From: Salinivibrio sp. ES.052
Lineage (GTDB): Bacteria; Pseudomonadota; Gammaproteobacteria; Enterobacterales; Vibrionaceae
DNA length: 64,000 bases
Direction: 5' to 3'
NCBI RefSeq assembly: GCF_900141775.1
Contig: NZ_FSRI01000001.1
Coordinates: forward strand, 1,272,251-1,336,250
Shown here: one piece after another, positions 1 to 9,342 of the stretch
Position numbering within the stretch: position 1 is the first letter of the stretch
Layout: each line of letters opens with the position of its first letter
Made by a program: the position numbers and the translations under genes
Notes under the pieces: generated by a model
What the model was told of the DNA's origin: nothing
What the model saw: the letters and a program-made list of their open reading frames with translations, nothing else
The model's database searches: none

Positions 1-46
1 GGTGATCCATGCGATTCAAACCGCCCACCAAGGAGGCCAATCATGA
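1..46 (+). CDS. trpE: Anthranilate synthase component I, C-terminal end (partial)
   Basis: Frame 2 reads an uninterrupted C-terminal tail ending in ...AIQTAHQGGQS and TGA at 44-46, the usual end of TrpE in vibrios. TrpE makes anthranilate from chorismate together with TrpG. The stop overlaps the trpG start as ATGA, so the two are translationally coupled. The rest of the gene and the trp leader lie outside the window. Too short for domain evidence; the call rests on position and tail sequence. Confidence 0.75.
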   Translation, partial: VIHAIQTAHQGGQS

Positions 47-657
47 GTACCCCGTCAATGGACATCGTCCTGCTCGATAACATGGACTCCTTTACCTATA
101 ACTTAGTGGATCAATTTCGCGCACTGGGTTACCCGGTCACGGTGTTCCGCAATCATTTAGAGGCCGAGGCGATTGCTCGCCACATCCGTACCCTGCCCCA
201 GCCGCTACTGGTGCTTTCGCCCGGCCCAGGTGCGCCGGCTGATGCCGGCTGTATGCCCGCATTGATTGAAAAACTGCGTGGCCAAGTGCCAATGCTGGGG
301 ATTTGCCTGGGTCAGCAAGCGATCGTCGAAGCCTACGGCGGCACAGTCGCCGGTGCTGGCACCATCATGCACGGCAAGGCCTCGGCCATGTATCACCAAC
401 AGCATGCGGTATTTGGCCCATTGGCATCCCCGCTCACCGTGGCCCGTTATCACTCGCTGGTGGCGACTGAGGTACCTGCCAGCTTGGATGTCATTGCCAC
501 GACCTTGGATGGCGACGCTCAAAAAGTGATGGCGGTGGTGAGCAATACCGACTACGTGGTCGGTTATCAATTCCATCCAGAATCTATTTTGACCGCACAA
601 GGCGCTGCCCTGCTCACCCACACCATCGATTGGGCCAGTGGCTACTATCAGCGCTAA
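43..657 (+). CDS. trpG: Anthranilate synthase component II (glutamine amidotransferase)
   Basis: Class I glutamine amidotransferase, 204 aa, supplying ammonia from glutamine to TrpE for anthranilate synthesis, the first step of tryptophan biosynthesis in the cytoplasm. Seen: N-terminal LLDNMDSFTYNL, oxyanion loop SPGPGAP near residue 60, nucleophile Cys in LGICLGQQAI near 88, and the His-Glu pair in YQFHPES near 175. The length is that of a stand-alone TrpG, not a TrpGD fusion. The start is set by a strong AAGGAGG eight bases upstream. It overlaps trpE by 4 bases, and trpD follows after 80 bases that contain a short tandem duplication of the trpG 3' end. Confidence 0.97.
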   Translation: MSTPSMDIVLLDNMDSFTYNLVDQFRALGYPVTVFRNHLEAEAIARHIRTLPQPLLVLSPGPGAPADAGCMPALIEKLRGQVPMLGICLGQQAIVEAYGGTVAGAGTIMHGKASAMYHQQHAVFGPLASPLTVARYHSLVATEVPASLDVIATTLDGDAQKVMAVVSNTDYVVGYQFHPESILTAQGAALLTHTIDWASGYYQR

Positions 658-678
658 CAATAATATCAGCGCTAACAA
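646..678 (+). repeat. Short tandem duplication at the trpG-trpD junction
   Basis: The 15-mer TATCAGCGCTAACAA occurs at 646-660 and again at 664-678, a period of 18 bases. The first copy carries the trpG stop codon. Each copy contains the palindrome AGCGCT. Most simply a replication-slippage duplication that lengthened the intergenic spacer; no regulatory role can be read from it. Confidence 0.8.
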
Positions 679-737
679 CAACACGTGCCAGATAAGCACG
701 GAGCTCGAACAGACAAATACCGAGGTTAAGTACAGTG

Positions 738-1742
738 ATGGATCAACTACTAGAGACGCTCTACCAACAACAGTCACTCAGCCAAGCACAAAGCGAGCAG
801 CTGTTTAGTGCGATCATTCAGGGTGAACTCGAGCCAGCACGATTAGCGGCTGCGTTAACCGCATTGAAGATTAAAGGGGAAACGCCTGAAGAAATCGCGG
901 GCGCGGCAAAAGCACTCACCGACAACGCCGAACCTTTCCCCCGCCCCAGTTATCCGTTTGCCGATATCGTTGGCACGGGAGGCGATGGCGCGAACACCAT
1001 TAATATTTCAACCACGGCCGCCTTTGTCGCCGCGGCTTGTGGCGTTAAAGTCGCCAAACACGGCAACCGCGGGGTATCGAGCAAGTCAGGCTCCTCCGAT
1101 TTACTCGCTGCCTTTGGCATTGATTTGGCGATGCCTGCCGACCGTGCTCGCGAGGCCTTGGATAATCTGGGCGTTTGCTTTTTATTCGCCCCGCAATACC
1201 ACACCGGTGTACGACACGCGATGCCCGTACGCCAAGCGATGAAAACGCGCACCATCTTTAATCTGCTTGGGCCGTTAATTAACCCGGCGAAACCTAGCAT
1301 TGAGCTGATGGGCGTGTACGACCAAGCCCTAGTTGCGCCGATTGCACAAACCATGCAAAACCTCAATATGACACGCGCGGCTGTGGTTCACGGTGACGGC
1401 CTGGATGAGGTGGCTATCCACGGCCCCACGACGGTGGCAGAAATCACCCCGACCCACATCGAGCATTACACCCTGACCCCCAGCGACTTTGGTGTACCCG
1501 AATACCCGCTGGAAAGCATTGCCGGGGGCACACCAGAGCAAAACCGCGCGATAATCAGCGCAATTTTGCAAGGTAAAGGCACAGACGCCCAGCAAGCCGC
1601 GGTGGCCGTCAATGTGGCACTATTGCTACGCTTATTCGGAAAAGAAGATTTGAAAGCAAACACCCAACAGGCCTTGGACGTGATGGCGTCGGGCAAGCCT
1701 TACACCATCATGCAAGCGTTAGCACAAAGGAGCGCAGTATGA
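738..1742 (+). CDS. trpD: Anthranilate phosphoribosyltransferase
   Basis: Transfers phosphoribose from PRPP to anthranilate, step two of tryptophan synthesis. About 334 aa, normal for TrpD. Seen: N-terminal four-helix region, PRPP-binding GTGGDGANTINIST near residue 80, the KHGNRGVSSKSGSSD anthranilate/Mg region near 105, and RTIFNLLGPL(I/L)NP near 165. A GTG lies one codon upstream at 735; the ATG at 738 is preferred. The stop overlaps the trpC start as ATGA (1739-1742), so coupled translation with trpCF is expected. Confidence 0.97.
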   Translation: MDQLLETLYQQQSLSQAQSEQLFSAIIQGELEPARLAAALTALKIKGETPEEIAGAAKALTDNAEPFPRPSYPFADIVGTGGDGANTINISTTAAFVAAACGVKVAKHGNRGVSSKSGSSDLLAAFGIDLAMPADRAREALDNLGVCFLFAPQYHTGVRHAMPVRQAMKTRTIFNLLGPLINPAKPSIELMGVYDQALVAPIAQTMQNLNMTRAAVVHGDGLDEVAIHGPTTVAEITPTHIEHYTLTPSDFGVPEYPLESIAGGTPEQNRAIISAILQGKGTDAQQAAVAVNVALLLRLFGKEDLKANTQQALDVMASGKPYTIMQALAQRSAV

Positions 1743-3127
1743 CCACGTCAGCCCTCAATGACACAATATTAGGCCGCATTGTCGATGACAAAAAACGCTG
1801 GGTGGCCGCGCGTAAGCGCACTCAGCCGCTGGACAGCTTTATCGACCAACTGACGCCCAGTGATCGTGACTTTCGTGCTGCACTGGCCGCGCCGGGGTCA
1901 CAGTTTATCTTGGAGTGCAAAAAAGCCTCGCCTTCAAAAGGCCTGATCCGAGAAGACTTCGATCCGGCCAGTATCGCCCGTGCCTACCGACCCTTTGCCG
2001 CGGCCATTTCGGTCCTGACTGACGAAGACCACTTTCAGGGCAGTTTTGACTTCTTGCCGATCGTGCGCGCACAAGTCGATGCGCCTGTGCTTTGCAAAGA
2101 TTTTATTATCGACCCTTATCAGGTTTACCTCGCGCGTCATTATCAAGCCGATGCGATCTTATTGATGCTGTCAGTACTCGACGACGCCGAATACCGCGAG
2201 CTGGCCGATTTAGCCGAGTCGCTAAAGCTGGGCGTGCTTACCGAAGTGAGCACCGAAGACGAGCTCGCGCGTGCCAATGCCTTAGGGGCGGTGGTGATTG
2301 GGATTAACAACCGGAATTTGCGCGATTTAAGCATCGATCGCGATCGTACCAAACGCTTAGCACCACAAGTGGGCGAAAAAGCGATCGTGATTTCAGAAAG
2401 TGGCATTCATAGTCATCGCCATGTGCGCGATCTTGCCCACCATGCGGATGGCTTTTTGATTGGCAGTGCATTAATGGCAGAACCCGACCTTACCCTCGCG
2501 CTACGTAAAGTGATCTTGGGAGAGAATAAAGTCTGTGGACTCACCACCGCCGACGATGCCCTCGCCGCCTATCACGTAGGCGCTATCTACGGCGGACTCA
2601 TTTTTGTTGAGCACTCCCCGCGTGCCGTCACGCCTGCCGTGGCCGAGCGCGTGCAGCAAGGCGCGCCGCTTCGCTATGTAGGCGTGTTCCAAAATCATGC
2701 GCTGGACACCGTGGCCGAATACGCGCAACAGCTCAGCCTTTACGCGGTGCAACTGCATGGTGATGAAGACGCAGCGTATCTACAAGCATTGCGTGAGAAG
2801 CTCCCTGAGCACTGTGAAATTTGGAAAGCGCACGGTGTCTCTGATGTCGCACCGGCTTTAGACGGCGTGAATGCTGACCGCCACCTTATCGACAGCCGAG
2901 TCGGCCAACAATCTGGCGGCACGGGTAAAACCTTTGATTGGCACCTGATCCCTAAAACCGCCAAAGACAAAGTCATGATTGCCGGCGGGCTCACCCCCGA
3001 GAATGCGGCCAAAGCGGCTGAACAAGGCTGCCTCGGGCTGGATTTTAACTCCGGCGTCGAGCATGCGCCCGGTGTGAAAGATGCCAACAAGTTAAACGCG
3101 GCGTTCCACGCCCTTCGCCGCTATTGA
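1739..3127 (+). CDS. trpCF: Bifunctional indole-3-glycerol phosphate synthase / phosphoribosylanthranilate isomerase
   Basis: 462-aa fusion doing steps three and four of tryptophan synthesis. The N-terminal half (about 1-255) is the IGPS barrel, with FILECKKASPSKG near 57 (catalytic Lys), CKDFIIDPYQ near 120, and NNRNL and SESGI further on. The C-terminal half (about 260-462) is the isomerase barrel, with KVCGLTT (catalytic Cys) and GLDFNSGVE near the end (catalytic Asp and phosphate loop). Such TrpC-TrpF fusions are the rule in enterics and vibrios. Followed by a 121-base gap with repeats before trpB. Confidence 0.97.
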   Translation: MTTSALNDTILGRIVDDKKRWVAARKRTQPLDSFIDQLTPSDRDFRAALAAPGSQFILECKKASPSKGLIREDFDPASIARAYRPFAAAISVLTDEDHFQGSFDFLPIVRAQVDAPVLCKDFIIDPYQVYLARHYQADAILLMLSVLDDAEYRELADLAESLKLGVLTEVSTEDELARANALGAVVIGINNRNLRDLSIDRDRTKRLAPQVGEKAIVISESGIHSHRHVRDLAHHADGFLIGSALMAEPDLTLALRKVILGENKVCGLTTADDALAAYHVGAIYGGLIFVEHSPRAVTPAVAERVQQGAPLRYVGVFQNHALDTVAEYAQQLSLYAVQLHGDEDAAYLQALREKLPEHCEIWKAHGVSDVAPALDGVNADRHLIDSRVGQQSGGTGKTFDWHLIPKTAKDKVMIAGGLTPENAAKAAEQGCLGLDFNSGVEHAPGVKDANKLNAAFHALRRY

Positions 3128-3132
3128 TTTTT

Positions 3133-3219
3133 CGAGATAGTTGATTTTCTGAGATGGTTGATTTCCATAAATAATTTAGCTGAGAGGATGGATGTCGCCA
3201 AGACCACCAAACTATCTCG
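3133..3219 (+). repeat. Repeat-rich trpC-trpB spacer with an inverted repeat
   Basis: CGAGATAGTT at 3133-3142 is exactly inverted at 3210-3219 (AACTATCTCG). A diverged tandem copy of the left arm (TGAGATGGTTGATTT, from 3149) could pair with the same right arm through a G-U pair, so two alternative stems are possible. The rest of the operon is tightly packed with ATGA overlaps, so this 121-base structured gap is exceptional. It could be an mRNA processing or stability element or an internal promoter region. No U-tract, so not an intrinsic terminator. Confidence 0.5.
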
Positions 3220-3248
3220 GCCCCAGTTAAAGACGTAAAAGGATAATT

Positions 3249-4442
3249 ATGAGCAAGCTTAACCCGTATTTTGGCGAATTTGGTGGTCAGTATGTGCCCC
3301 AAATTCTGGTGCCTGCGCTTGATCAGCTCGAACAAGCGTTTATTGATGCCCAAGACGATCCGAAATTTAAAGACGATTTTATCCGCCTGCTGCAAGAGTA
3401 TGCCGGACGACCCACCGCGTTGACGCTTTGTCGTAACCTCACCAAGGGGACGAACACCAAGCTGTATCTTAAGCGTGAAGACTTGCTGCACGGTGGTGCA
3501 CACAAAACCAACCAAGTACTGGGCCAAGCGATGCTGGCCCAGCGTATGGGCAAATCAGAAATCATTGCCGAAACCGGAGCCGGTCAGCACGGTGTGGCGA
3601 CTGCACTGGCGTGTGCGCTACTGGGGCTGAAATGCCGCATCTACATGGGGGCCAAAGACGTTGAGCGCCAAAGCCCTAATGTGTTTCGAATGAAGCTGAT
3701 GGGTGCCACCGTCATCCCAGTACATGCGGGCTCTGCGACGTTAAAAGATGCATGTAACGAAGCAATGCGCGACTGGTCAGCCAACTATGATACCGCCCAC
3801 TATTTGCTCGGTACCGCAGCGGGCCCGCACCCCTTCCCGACCATTGTGCGCGAGTTTCAACGCATTATTGGTGAAGAAACCCGCGCGCAAATTCAGCAGG
3901 TAGAAGGTCGCTTGCCGGATGCGGTAATCGCCTGTGTGGGTGGCGGCTCAAACGCCATTGGCATGTTTGCTGACTTTATCGATGACAAAGACGTGCGTTT
4001 AATTGGTGTTGAGCCCGCGGGCAAAGGACTCGATACCGATCAACACGGCGCGCCCTTAAAGCACGGCAAGCCCGGTATTTTCTTCGGTATGAAATCCCCG
4101 CTGATGCAGGATGAATATGGCCAAGTGGAAGAGTCGTATTCAGTCTCAGCCGGATTAGACTTTCCGTCCGTAGGACCACAACATGCGCACCTTAACGCCA
4201 TTGGCCGTGCCGAATACCCGGCGGTCACTGACGATGAAGCCTTAGAAGCGTTCCAATCGCTTGCGCGCAACGAAGGTATTATTCCCGCGCTAGAATCTGC
4301 CCATGCACTGGCTCAAGCCCAAAAAATGATTGCCGCTGATCCCGAAGAGGAACAGCTTTTGGTGGTCAATCTATCCGGACGTGGTGATAAAGATATCTTT
4401 ACTGTATATGACATTTTAGAAGGCAAAGGAGAGCTGTCATGA
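3249..4442 (+). CDS. trpB: Tryptophan synthase beta chain
   Basis: PLP enzyme that joins indole and serine to make tryptophan, in an alpha2-beta2 complex with TrpA. 397 aa, normal length. Seen: N-terminal [17 protein letters not shown]-binding Lys in [13 protein letters not shown] near residue 87, catalytic Glu in ETGAGQHG near 109, phosphate-binding [12 protein letters not shown] near 230, and C-terminal [18 protein letters not shown] lies just upstream of the ATG. The stop overlaps the trpA start (ATGA), consistent with equimolar synthesis of the complex. Confidence 0.98.
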   Translation: MSKLNPYFGEFGGQYVPQILVPALDQLEQAFIDAQDDPKFKDDFIRLLQEYAGRPTALTLCRNLTKGTNTKLYLKREDLLHGGAHKTNQVLGQAMLAQRMGKSEIIAETGAGQHGVATALACALLGLKCRIYMGAKDVERQSPNVFRMKLMGATVIPVHAGSATLKDACNEAMRDWSANYDTAHYLLGTAAGPHPFPTIVREFQRIIGEETRAQIQQVEGRLPDAVIACVGGGSNAIGMFADFIDDKDVRLIGVEPAGKGLDTDQHGAPLKHGKPGIFFGMKSPLMQDEYGQVEESYSVSAGLDFPSVGPQHAHLNAIGRAEYPAVTDDEALEAFQSLARNEGIIPALESAHALAQAQKMIAADPEEEQLLVVNLSGRGDKDIFTVYDILEGKGELS

Positions 4443-5260
4443 TGGCATCATCAACTCGATATCAAGCGATGTTCGCAAATCTGGATGCCAAACAGCAAGG
4501 TGCCTTTGTTCCTTTTGTCACCTTGGGGGATCCAAATCCAGAACAATCACTCGCCGTGGTCGATGCCTTGGTTGAGGGCGGTGCCGACGCGCTTGAGCTC
4601 GGCATGCCGTTTTCTGACCCATTGGCCGATGGCCCGACCATTCAGGATGCAACCATTAGAGCAAGATCGGCAGGCACCACCCCCGATACCTGCTTTGAAA
4701 TGTTGGCAGCGATACGCGAAAAACACCCTAACGTGCCGATTGGGCTGCTGATGTACGCTAACCTCGTCTACGCCCGTGGTATTGACGCTTTTTATACCCG
4801 TTGCGCGGAAGTGGGTGTCGATTCGGTGCTCGTGGCAGATGTGCCAATTGCTGAATCTGCGCCATTTCGCGAACAAGCGCTAGCGCATGGTATTGATCCG
4901 ATTTTTATTGCGCCACCCAACGCAGACGATGCAACCTTAGCTCATGTTGCGGATCTGGGTCGTGGCTATACCTACCTGGTGTCTCGCGCCGGCGTCACAG
5001 GGGCAGAAGCTAAAGCAGGGGCACCGGTTGAACACCTGCTCGGCACCTTGCATCATCATGAAGCACCGCGTCCGCTGCTTGGCTTTGGCATTTCAACCCC
5101 TGAGCAAGTCAAAGCGGCAATCAGCGCCGGGGCGGCAGGCGCCATTTCTGGCTCGGCGGTGGTGAAGATCATCGAGCATCATCAACATGATGTGCCCACC
5201 ATGCTTGCTGCCTTAACGGACTTCGTCAAAACCATGAAAGCGGCGACAGCTCGCCAATAA
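4439..5260 (+). CDS. trpA: Tryptophan synthase alpha chain
   Basis: Cleaves indole-3-glycerol phosphate to indole and glyceraldehyde 3-phosphate; indole is channelled to TrpB. 273 aa TIM barrel. Seen: [10 protein letters not shown] near residue 20, [19 protein letters not shown] with catalytic Glu and Asp near 50-60, and the phosphate loop [10 protein letters not shown] near 215. Two ATGs in a row; the first overlaps the trpB stop. Last gene of the operon, followed by a hairpin and the convergent GGDEF gene. Confidence 0.97.
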   Translation: MMASSTRYQAMFANLDAKQQGAFVPFVTLGDPNPEQSLAVVDALVEGGADALELGMPFSDPLADGPTIQDATIRARSAGTTPDTCFEMLAAIREKHPNVPIGLLMYANLVYARGIDAFYTRCAEVGVDSVLVADVPIAESAPFREQALAHGIDPIFIAPPNADDATLAHVADLGRGYTYLVSRAGVTGAEAKAGAPVEHLLGTLHHHEAPRPLLGFGISTPEQVKAAISAGAAGAISGSAVVKIIEHHQHDVPTMLAALTDFVKTMKAATARQ

Positions 5261-5261
5261 T

Positions 5262-5288
5262 ATCAAGCTGGATAACACTGAGCTTGAT
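5262..5288. terminator. Hairpin between convergent trpA and GGDEF gene
   Basis: ATCAAGCT at 5262-5269 pairs with AGCTTGAT at 5281-5288 around an 11-base loop. It fills nearly the whole gap between two convergent genes, the usual place for a bidirectional terminator, but no T-run follows on either strand. It may instead act as an mRNA 3'-end stabiliser. Confidence 0.4.
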
Positions 5289-5292
5289 AACA

Positions 5293-6510
5293 CTAAGAGT
5301 TGGGCGATGCTTGTTCACCATCGCCCTGATGATGGTCACTTACCCAATACGTGGCCTCATCAAACCGCGGCCCAGCACGACTGTGTTGTTTTTCATTAGG
5401 GGGCTGCATGGTGTTATGATACACGCGGTATTGATTCTTCCCTGCCCGCTTTGCGGCGTACATTGCCGTATCCGCATGCGTCAGTAAACGTTCTCCGCTG
5501 AGCTTATCCTGACCATACGCAATACCAATGCTGGCCGAGACTTGGCACGGAGACTCGTTAATATTGATAGGCTGGTGCGCCACATCAACCAGAGTATTGG
5601 CAGTCTCTATCGGATCATTTTTATGCTGATACGGCATCACCACCGCAAACTCATCCCCGCCTAAACGCGCAATCACCGCATATTGAGGAAGTCCTGCCAC
5701 CAGCTTATCCGCCAATACCGAAAGAAACAGATCGCCCACATCATGGCCATAGTTATCGTTAATGGCTTTAAAACCATCGAGGTCAATCACTAATATCGCC
5801 ATATCGTCTGTGTTAAAAGTATAGCGACCGTTTAACGTATCAAACAACCAGTGGCGATTATGCAACCCCGTGAGTTGATCCTCGCGCGCTAACCGATAGT
5901 AGCGTTTCGCTTCCATCGCGATCAATATAAGTACCGTGGCCCCAACAGCAATCATTCCCAACGTCATCACGGTGGTCAGCTGTCCTAGCTGGTTCAGTAA
6001 CCGAGTATGTTCACGATAGCCATTCCCCGGCATCGACAGCGATTGCTGAAAAAATCCATCGAGCAGTTGCCGCTGCTGACGATAATGAGCGATCTGCGAG
6101 CCTATTGCTTCGCTGGAGTAACGCAAGGCATAAAAACGACTTTCATGCGCTTTGAGATCGGCAAACATAGTTTTAAGCAGCACAGTTGGATGAGACTGGT
6201 CTGCTTCACCACTGTTCGCCATCGTAATGGCAACAGGAAAACGGCTCCACAAAATCTCATACTGAATCGCCAATGGATCAAAGCCACTCTTTCCACCTTG
6301 ATAGCGCTCTAGCAACGTAATGAGCGCATCGTACTCTTTAGACAGGCTAAGCATATACCACACAAGCTTGCTTTGACTGTTGGTCAGACGCTCAGATAAG
6401 GTCGTGATCTTGTTCGTGGTTAACACCACGCCAACCGCCATAAGGGCAATGAAAACAACCAAAATAGTGCGCTTGACCGGCATGACCTTAAATTGTGCGT
6501 TTCTCATCAT
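5293..6510 (-). CDS. Membrane-bound diguanylate cyclase (GGDEF)
   Basis: 405 aa. A first membrane segment lies at about residues 14-32 and a second at about 180-200, enclosing a mostly helical periplasmic sensor region of about 145 aa. The GGDEF domain (about 215-375) has DQLTGLHNRHWL and an intact RLGGDEFAVV active-site loop, so c-di-GMP synthesis is expected. No RxxD inhibitory site is visible before the loop. Start chosen for AAGGAG seven bases upstream. It lies 10 bases after a small periplasmic molybdopterin-fold protein; the pair probably forms one operon in which the secreted partner informs the sensor. Confidence 0.93.
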   Translation of the reverse strand: MMRNAQFKVMPVKRTILVVFIALMAVGVVLTTNKITTLSERLTNSQSKLVWYMLSLSKEYDALITLLERYQGGKSGFDPLAIQYEILWSRFPVAITMANSGEADQSHPTVLLKTMFADLKAHESRFYALRYSSEAIGSQIAHYRQQRQLLDGFFQQSLSMPGNGYREHTRLLNQLGQLTTVMTLGMIAVGATVLILIAMEAKRYYRLAREDQLTGLHNRHWLFDTLNGRYTFNTDDMAILVIDLDGFKAINDNYGHDVGDLFLSVLADKLVAGLPQYAVIARLGGDEFAVVMPYQHKNDPIETANTLVDVAHQPININESPCQVSASIGIAYGQDKLSGERLLTHADTAMYAAKRAGKNQYRVYHNTMQPPNEKQHSRAGPRFDEATYWVSDHHQGDGEQASPNS

Positions 6511-6520
6511 TCATGACTCC

Positions 6521-7063
6521 TTAGCGCAGGCACTCTATATCGGTCAGCTGCCAAACCATTGCCGAATAGAATTGATCATTCTGAATCTCAGGATATTGGT
6601 CGAGAGGAAATACCAACCAAAGTGGGCCCAGAGTCCGTAATGTCATCGCCTGTCCGTTTCGTTTCATGGCAATCATTGGGTGATACCGCACGGCCATGTT
6701 AAGACTGAGTACCGATTGGTATCGGTTCATCGACTTCAGGTTGACATTAGCACATTCCCCCACACCAGCAGCGTCAAGGACTGTTGATAGCGCCACGCCA
6801 TCGAAACGTTGCTGACCTCGTGTGAACGGGGTTTGAGTAATGATATGTGCTTGTGGCAATGCCTCGAGCTTCTGCCGATCAAATAGCATACTTTGCTCTG
6901 GGCTGGCCCTAACCGTGAGGTTAATCGGCACATGTAACGAAGCTGCAGTACTGAAGGTCACGAAAAGACTGACCATCACCGTCGCAACACGAAGGGGTTG
7001 AAATACACCGCATAGCAATAAAAAAGGGGCGGCCATAGAGACTGTGCTAGGTTTTTCTTTCAT
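6521..7063 (-). CDS. Small periplasmic protein of the molybdopterin-oxidoreductase fold
   Basis: 180 aa with a hydrophobic N-terminal export segment (about residues 10-42). The remainder resembles the short exported proteins annotated as oxidoreductase molybdopterin-binding domain (SUOX/YedY-like fold): FDGVALSTVLDAAGV near 88, YQSVLSL near 112 and GPLWLVFPLDQYP near 146. It lacks the long N-terminal part and the cofactor Cys of true YedY enzymes, so catalysis is doubtful; a ligand-sensing role is more likely. It sits 10 bases upstream of the GGDEF gene, and such pairs are common in vibrios. Function is inference. Confidence 0.6.
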   Translation of the reverse strand: MKEKPSTVSMAAPFLLLCGVFQPLRVATVMVSLFVTFSTAASLHVPINLTVRASPEQSMLFDRQKLEALPQAHIITQTPFTRGQQRFDGVALSTVLDAAGVGECANVNLKSMNRYQSVLSLNMAVRYHPMIAMKRNGQAMTLRTLGPLWLVFPLDQYPEIQNDQFYSAMVWQLTDIECLR

Positions 7064-7302
7064 TTTTCACCAGTTACATCATCACGACAACCGGAGGTTT
7101 GCCTGTCAGCAACAGGGCATGCTCTGTCTGACTGTCACAAACGTAAGTCACTTGTCTGTATTACGCCACTGATGTGACGCAGTTGCGACTAGTGTGCTTG
7201 AAAGTCGTTGACGATTTATAGTGCTGATGTCGTCATTTATTACTAAATCTCATCATTGAGATAACTCGCAGCGAAACGCAGAGAGCAAGATAGAAGTGAC
7301 AA

Positions 7303-7340
7303 ATAAAAAACCTGTCGGCACAGTGTGTACCGACAGGTTG
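7303..7340 (-). terminator. Rho-independent terminator
   Basis: AACCTGTCGG at 7310-7319 pairs with CCGACAGGTT at 7331-7340, loop 11 bases. On the - strand the stem is followed by TTTTTT, ending the 101-aa hypothetical gene just upstream. Confidence 0.9.
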
Positions 7341-7349
7341 TCGACGCGT

Positions 7350-7655
7350 TTAGCTAAGGTCACGCATTAATAGTTCAAACTCTTCTTGCGCTTGATCAAT
7401 CAATGTCGCTAACTCATTGGCATCCTTGTGGTTCAAGGGTAATGCCCAACTATCGCATTTCCCAGGCTCAATATGCTCGGCAAGCAACTGGGTTATCTTC
7501 CCTTTACGCTGAAATGTGACTTCATCAAACTCAGCAAGGTGAGGGTGTTGCTCGTCTGCAATGTGAACCATCACATTACCATTGGGTATTACTCGCACGT
7601 GCGCTTTTTGCGCGGGTGTCGTATTTAAAGTGTAACTGCGTGAACGGATAGACAT
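7350..7655 (-). CDS. Hypothetical protein, 101 aa
   Basis: Not recognised. A small soluble, acidic protein without signal peptide or membrane segment; the N-terminal half looks like beta strands (SRSYTLNTTPAQKAHVRVI, GNVMVHIAD) and the C-terminal half is a helix rich in Glu and Leu (ANELATLIDQAQEEFELLM). RBS AGGAGGTAGCC precedes the ATG, and a strong terminator follows its stop, so it is a real single-gene unit. No function is proposed. Confidence 0.7.
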   Translation of the reverse strand: MSIRSRSYTLNTTPAQKAHVRVIPNGNVMVHIADEQHPHLAEFDEVTFQRKGKITQLLAEHIEPGKCDSWALPLNHKDANELATLIDQAQEEFELLMRDLS

Positions 7656-7881
7656 GGCTACCTCCTGTCACTCGATATGAGGCACTAATAAGTGTAGTGA
7701 CTCTCCCCCAAAATCGGCAGTGAACCGCACTGTATTTTTATGATATCGGCCGAAAAATCGTTAGTAATTGTGAAGCGCATAATAATCGACGCTAGGACAA
7801 TTAATTAGGTTAACGACCTTTATACGGTAAGTGTCATTAACCGTTGAATACGCATATTCAATCAACGTGGTCCTGTCAGAA

Positions 7882-9342
7882 TTACAGCAGCGGGCTGAAC
7901 ATATAGAAAAACTGCTCTATGGGCTTGAGGTAAACCGGCCTTTGCTGCCACGTTTCTGGATTAATACGGTAGGACTGAGCAAGATACTGTTGATGCAATT
8001 CATTAATGCTGGCACAAAAAGCAGGATCGTCCACGGTTAAGGTCAATTCAAAATTCAACCAGAGGCTACGCATATCCAAGTTCACCGTGCCAATCAAACA
8101 ATACTGCTCATCGACTAATACTGATTTAGTATGCAATAAGCCGCCACCAAAGCGGTGAATTTCGATACCGGCAGCCATTAAGTCTTCAAAAAAGGAGCGA
8201 CTCGCCCACTCAACCATCAGCGAGTCATTTTTTTCTGGCACAATAATCGTCACTTTCACGCCCCGCTGTGCCGCGGTTTGCAAGCTCACCATTAACCCTT
8301 CACTGGGGACTAGATAAGGGGTCGTAATGGTAATACTGGTTTCCGCTTGGTGGATCGCTAGCGTAAGCACTTGTTGGATCATCCCTTCAGGCAACCCTGG
8401 CCCAGACGGAATGGCTTGCACGGCATGATTTGCGTGTTGATGATCTTCAATCATCAGACACTCTGGCGAGGTCGGTAAATCACGTAATCCTGTTTCTACC
8501 TCCCAATCCCATGCAAACACACTGCTCAACACTGGCACCGTCGGGCCGGCCACTCTCACCATCACATCCACCCACTGTCCGACGCCAGCATCTTGTTTGA
8601 AAAACCGCGGATCAACCATGTTCATCGAGCCAGTATAAGCCAAGTGATTATCAATAATTACGACCTTGCGGTGCTGACGAATATCAAGACGCCGAAAGAA
8701 CATTCGGAATGGATTCACCGCCAGCGCTTCTATCAGCTCAACACCTGCCTCACGCATGGCATGCGGCCATTTGCTACGGAAAAAAGTTTTACTTCCCGCC
8801 GAATCCAGCATGATCCGCACCGGAATACCTCGTTTGGCGGTATCACATGCGGCTTGCGCGACCTCATCGGCATGGCCGCCTGGATGCCAAATGTAAAACA
8901 CCATGTCCACGCTTTTCGTCGCTTCCCGTATGTCTGATGCCACCGACTTAAGAATATCAGCCGGCTCCGTTTGCAGAGTAAGTTGGTTACCGGTCAGCTC
9001 GGGAACCCCTATTCGCGCATGACAGAGTCGATTCACATGATGTGATTGCTCATTGATATGCTGTGGTCGGTGTGCTGGACACGCTTGCAAACTGAGTAAC
9101 CATTGGCGGTAAGGTTCAAACATCGCCTTTGCCCGCACCGCACGGGTTTTACCTAGGTTTAACTCACCAAAAAGGAGATATGCGATCACACCTACAATCG
9201 GTAGAATATAAATGATCATCAACCAAGCGATAGAGACCCCCAACGCCCGCCGCTTAAACACGACTCGGATAGTGACACCTGCAATGGTCAGCCAATATAC
9301 CAGCAGCAGAAGTAAGGTAAGGATCTCGTAAATTTTTTCCAT
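7882..9342 (-). CDS. clsA: Cardiolipin synthase A
   Basis: Condenses two phosphatidylglycerols into cardiolipin at the inner membrane. The ATG at 9342 gives 486 aa, the exact length of E. coli ClsA; a TTG 13 codons upstream is less likely. Two N-terminal membrane helices (about residues 5-25 and 37-57, with AWLMIIYILPIVG and YLLFGELNLGK) are followed by two phospholipase D HKD motifs: HRKVVIIDNHLAYTGSMN near 225 and HTKSVLVDEQYCLIGTVN near 404. Both are intact. Monocistronic, divergent from the NSS transporter gene. Confidence 0.96.
   Translation of the reverse strand: MEKIYEILTLLLLLVYWLTIAGVTIRVVFKRRALGVSIAWLMIIYILPIVGVIAYLLFGELNLGKTRAVRAKAMFEPYRQWLLSLQACPAHRPQHINEQSHHVNRLCHARIGVPELTGNQLTLQTEPADILKSVASDIREATKSVDMVFYIWHPGGHADEVAQAACDTAKRGIPVRIMLDSAGSKTFFRSKWPHAMREAGVELIEALAVNPFRMFFRRLDIRQHRKVVIIDNHLAYTGSMNMVDPRFFKQDAGVGQWVDVMVRVAGPTVPVLSSVFAWDWEVETGLRDLPTSPECLMIEDHQHANHAVQAIPSGPGLPEGMIQQVLTLAIHQAETSITITTPYLVPSEGLMVSLQTAAQRGVKVTIIVPEKNDSLMVEWASRSFFEDLMAAGIEIHRFGGGLLHTKSVLVDEQYCLIGTVNLDMRSLWLNFELTLTVDDPAFCASINELHQQYLAQSYRINPETWQQRPVYLKPIEQFFYMFSPLL

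Noticed and set aside
5293-6510. Product-inhibition site (RxxD) in the GGDEF proteins
   Set aside because: No RxxD at the expected distance before RLGGDEF (this gene) or RIGGEEF (13423-14898).
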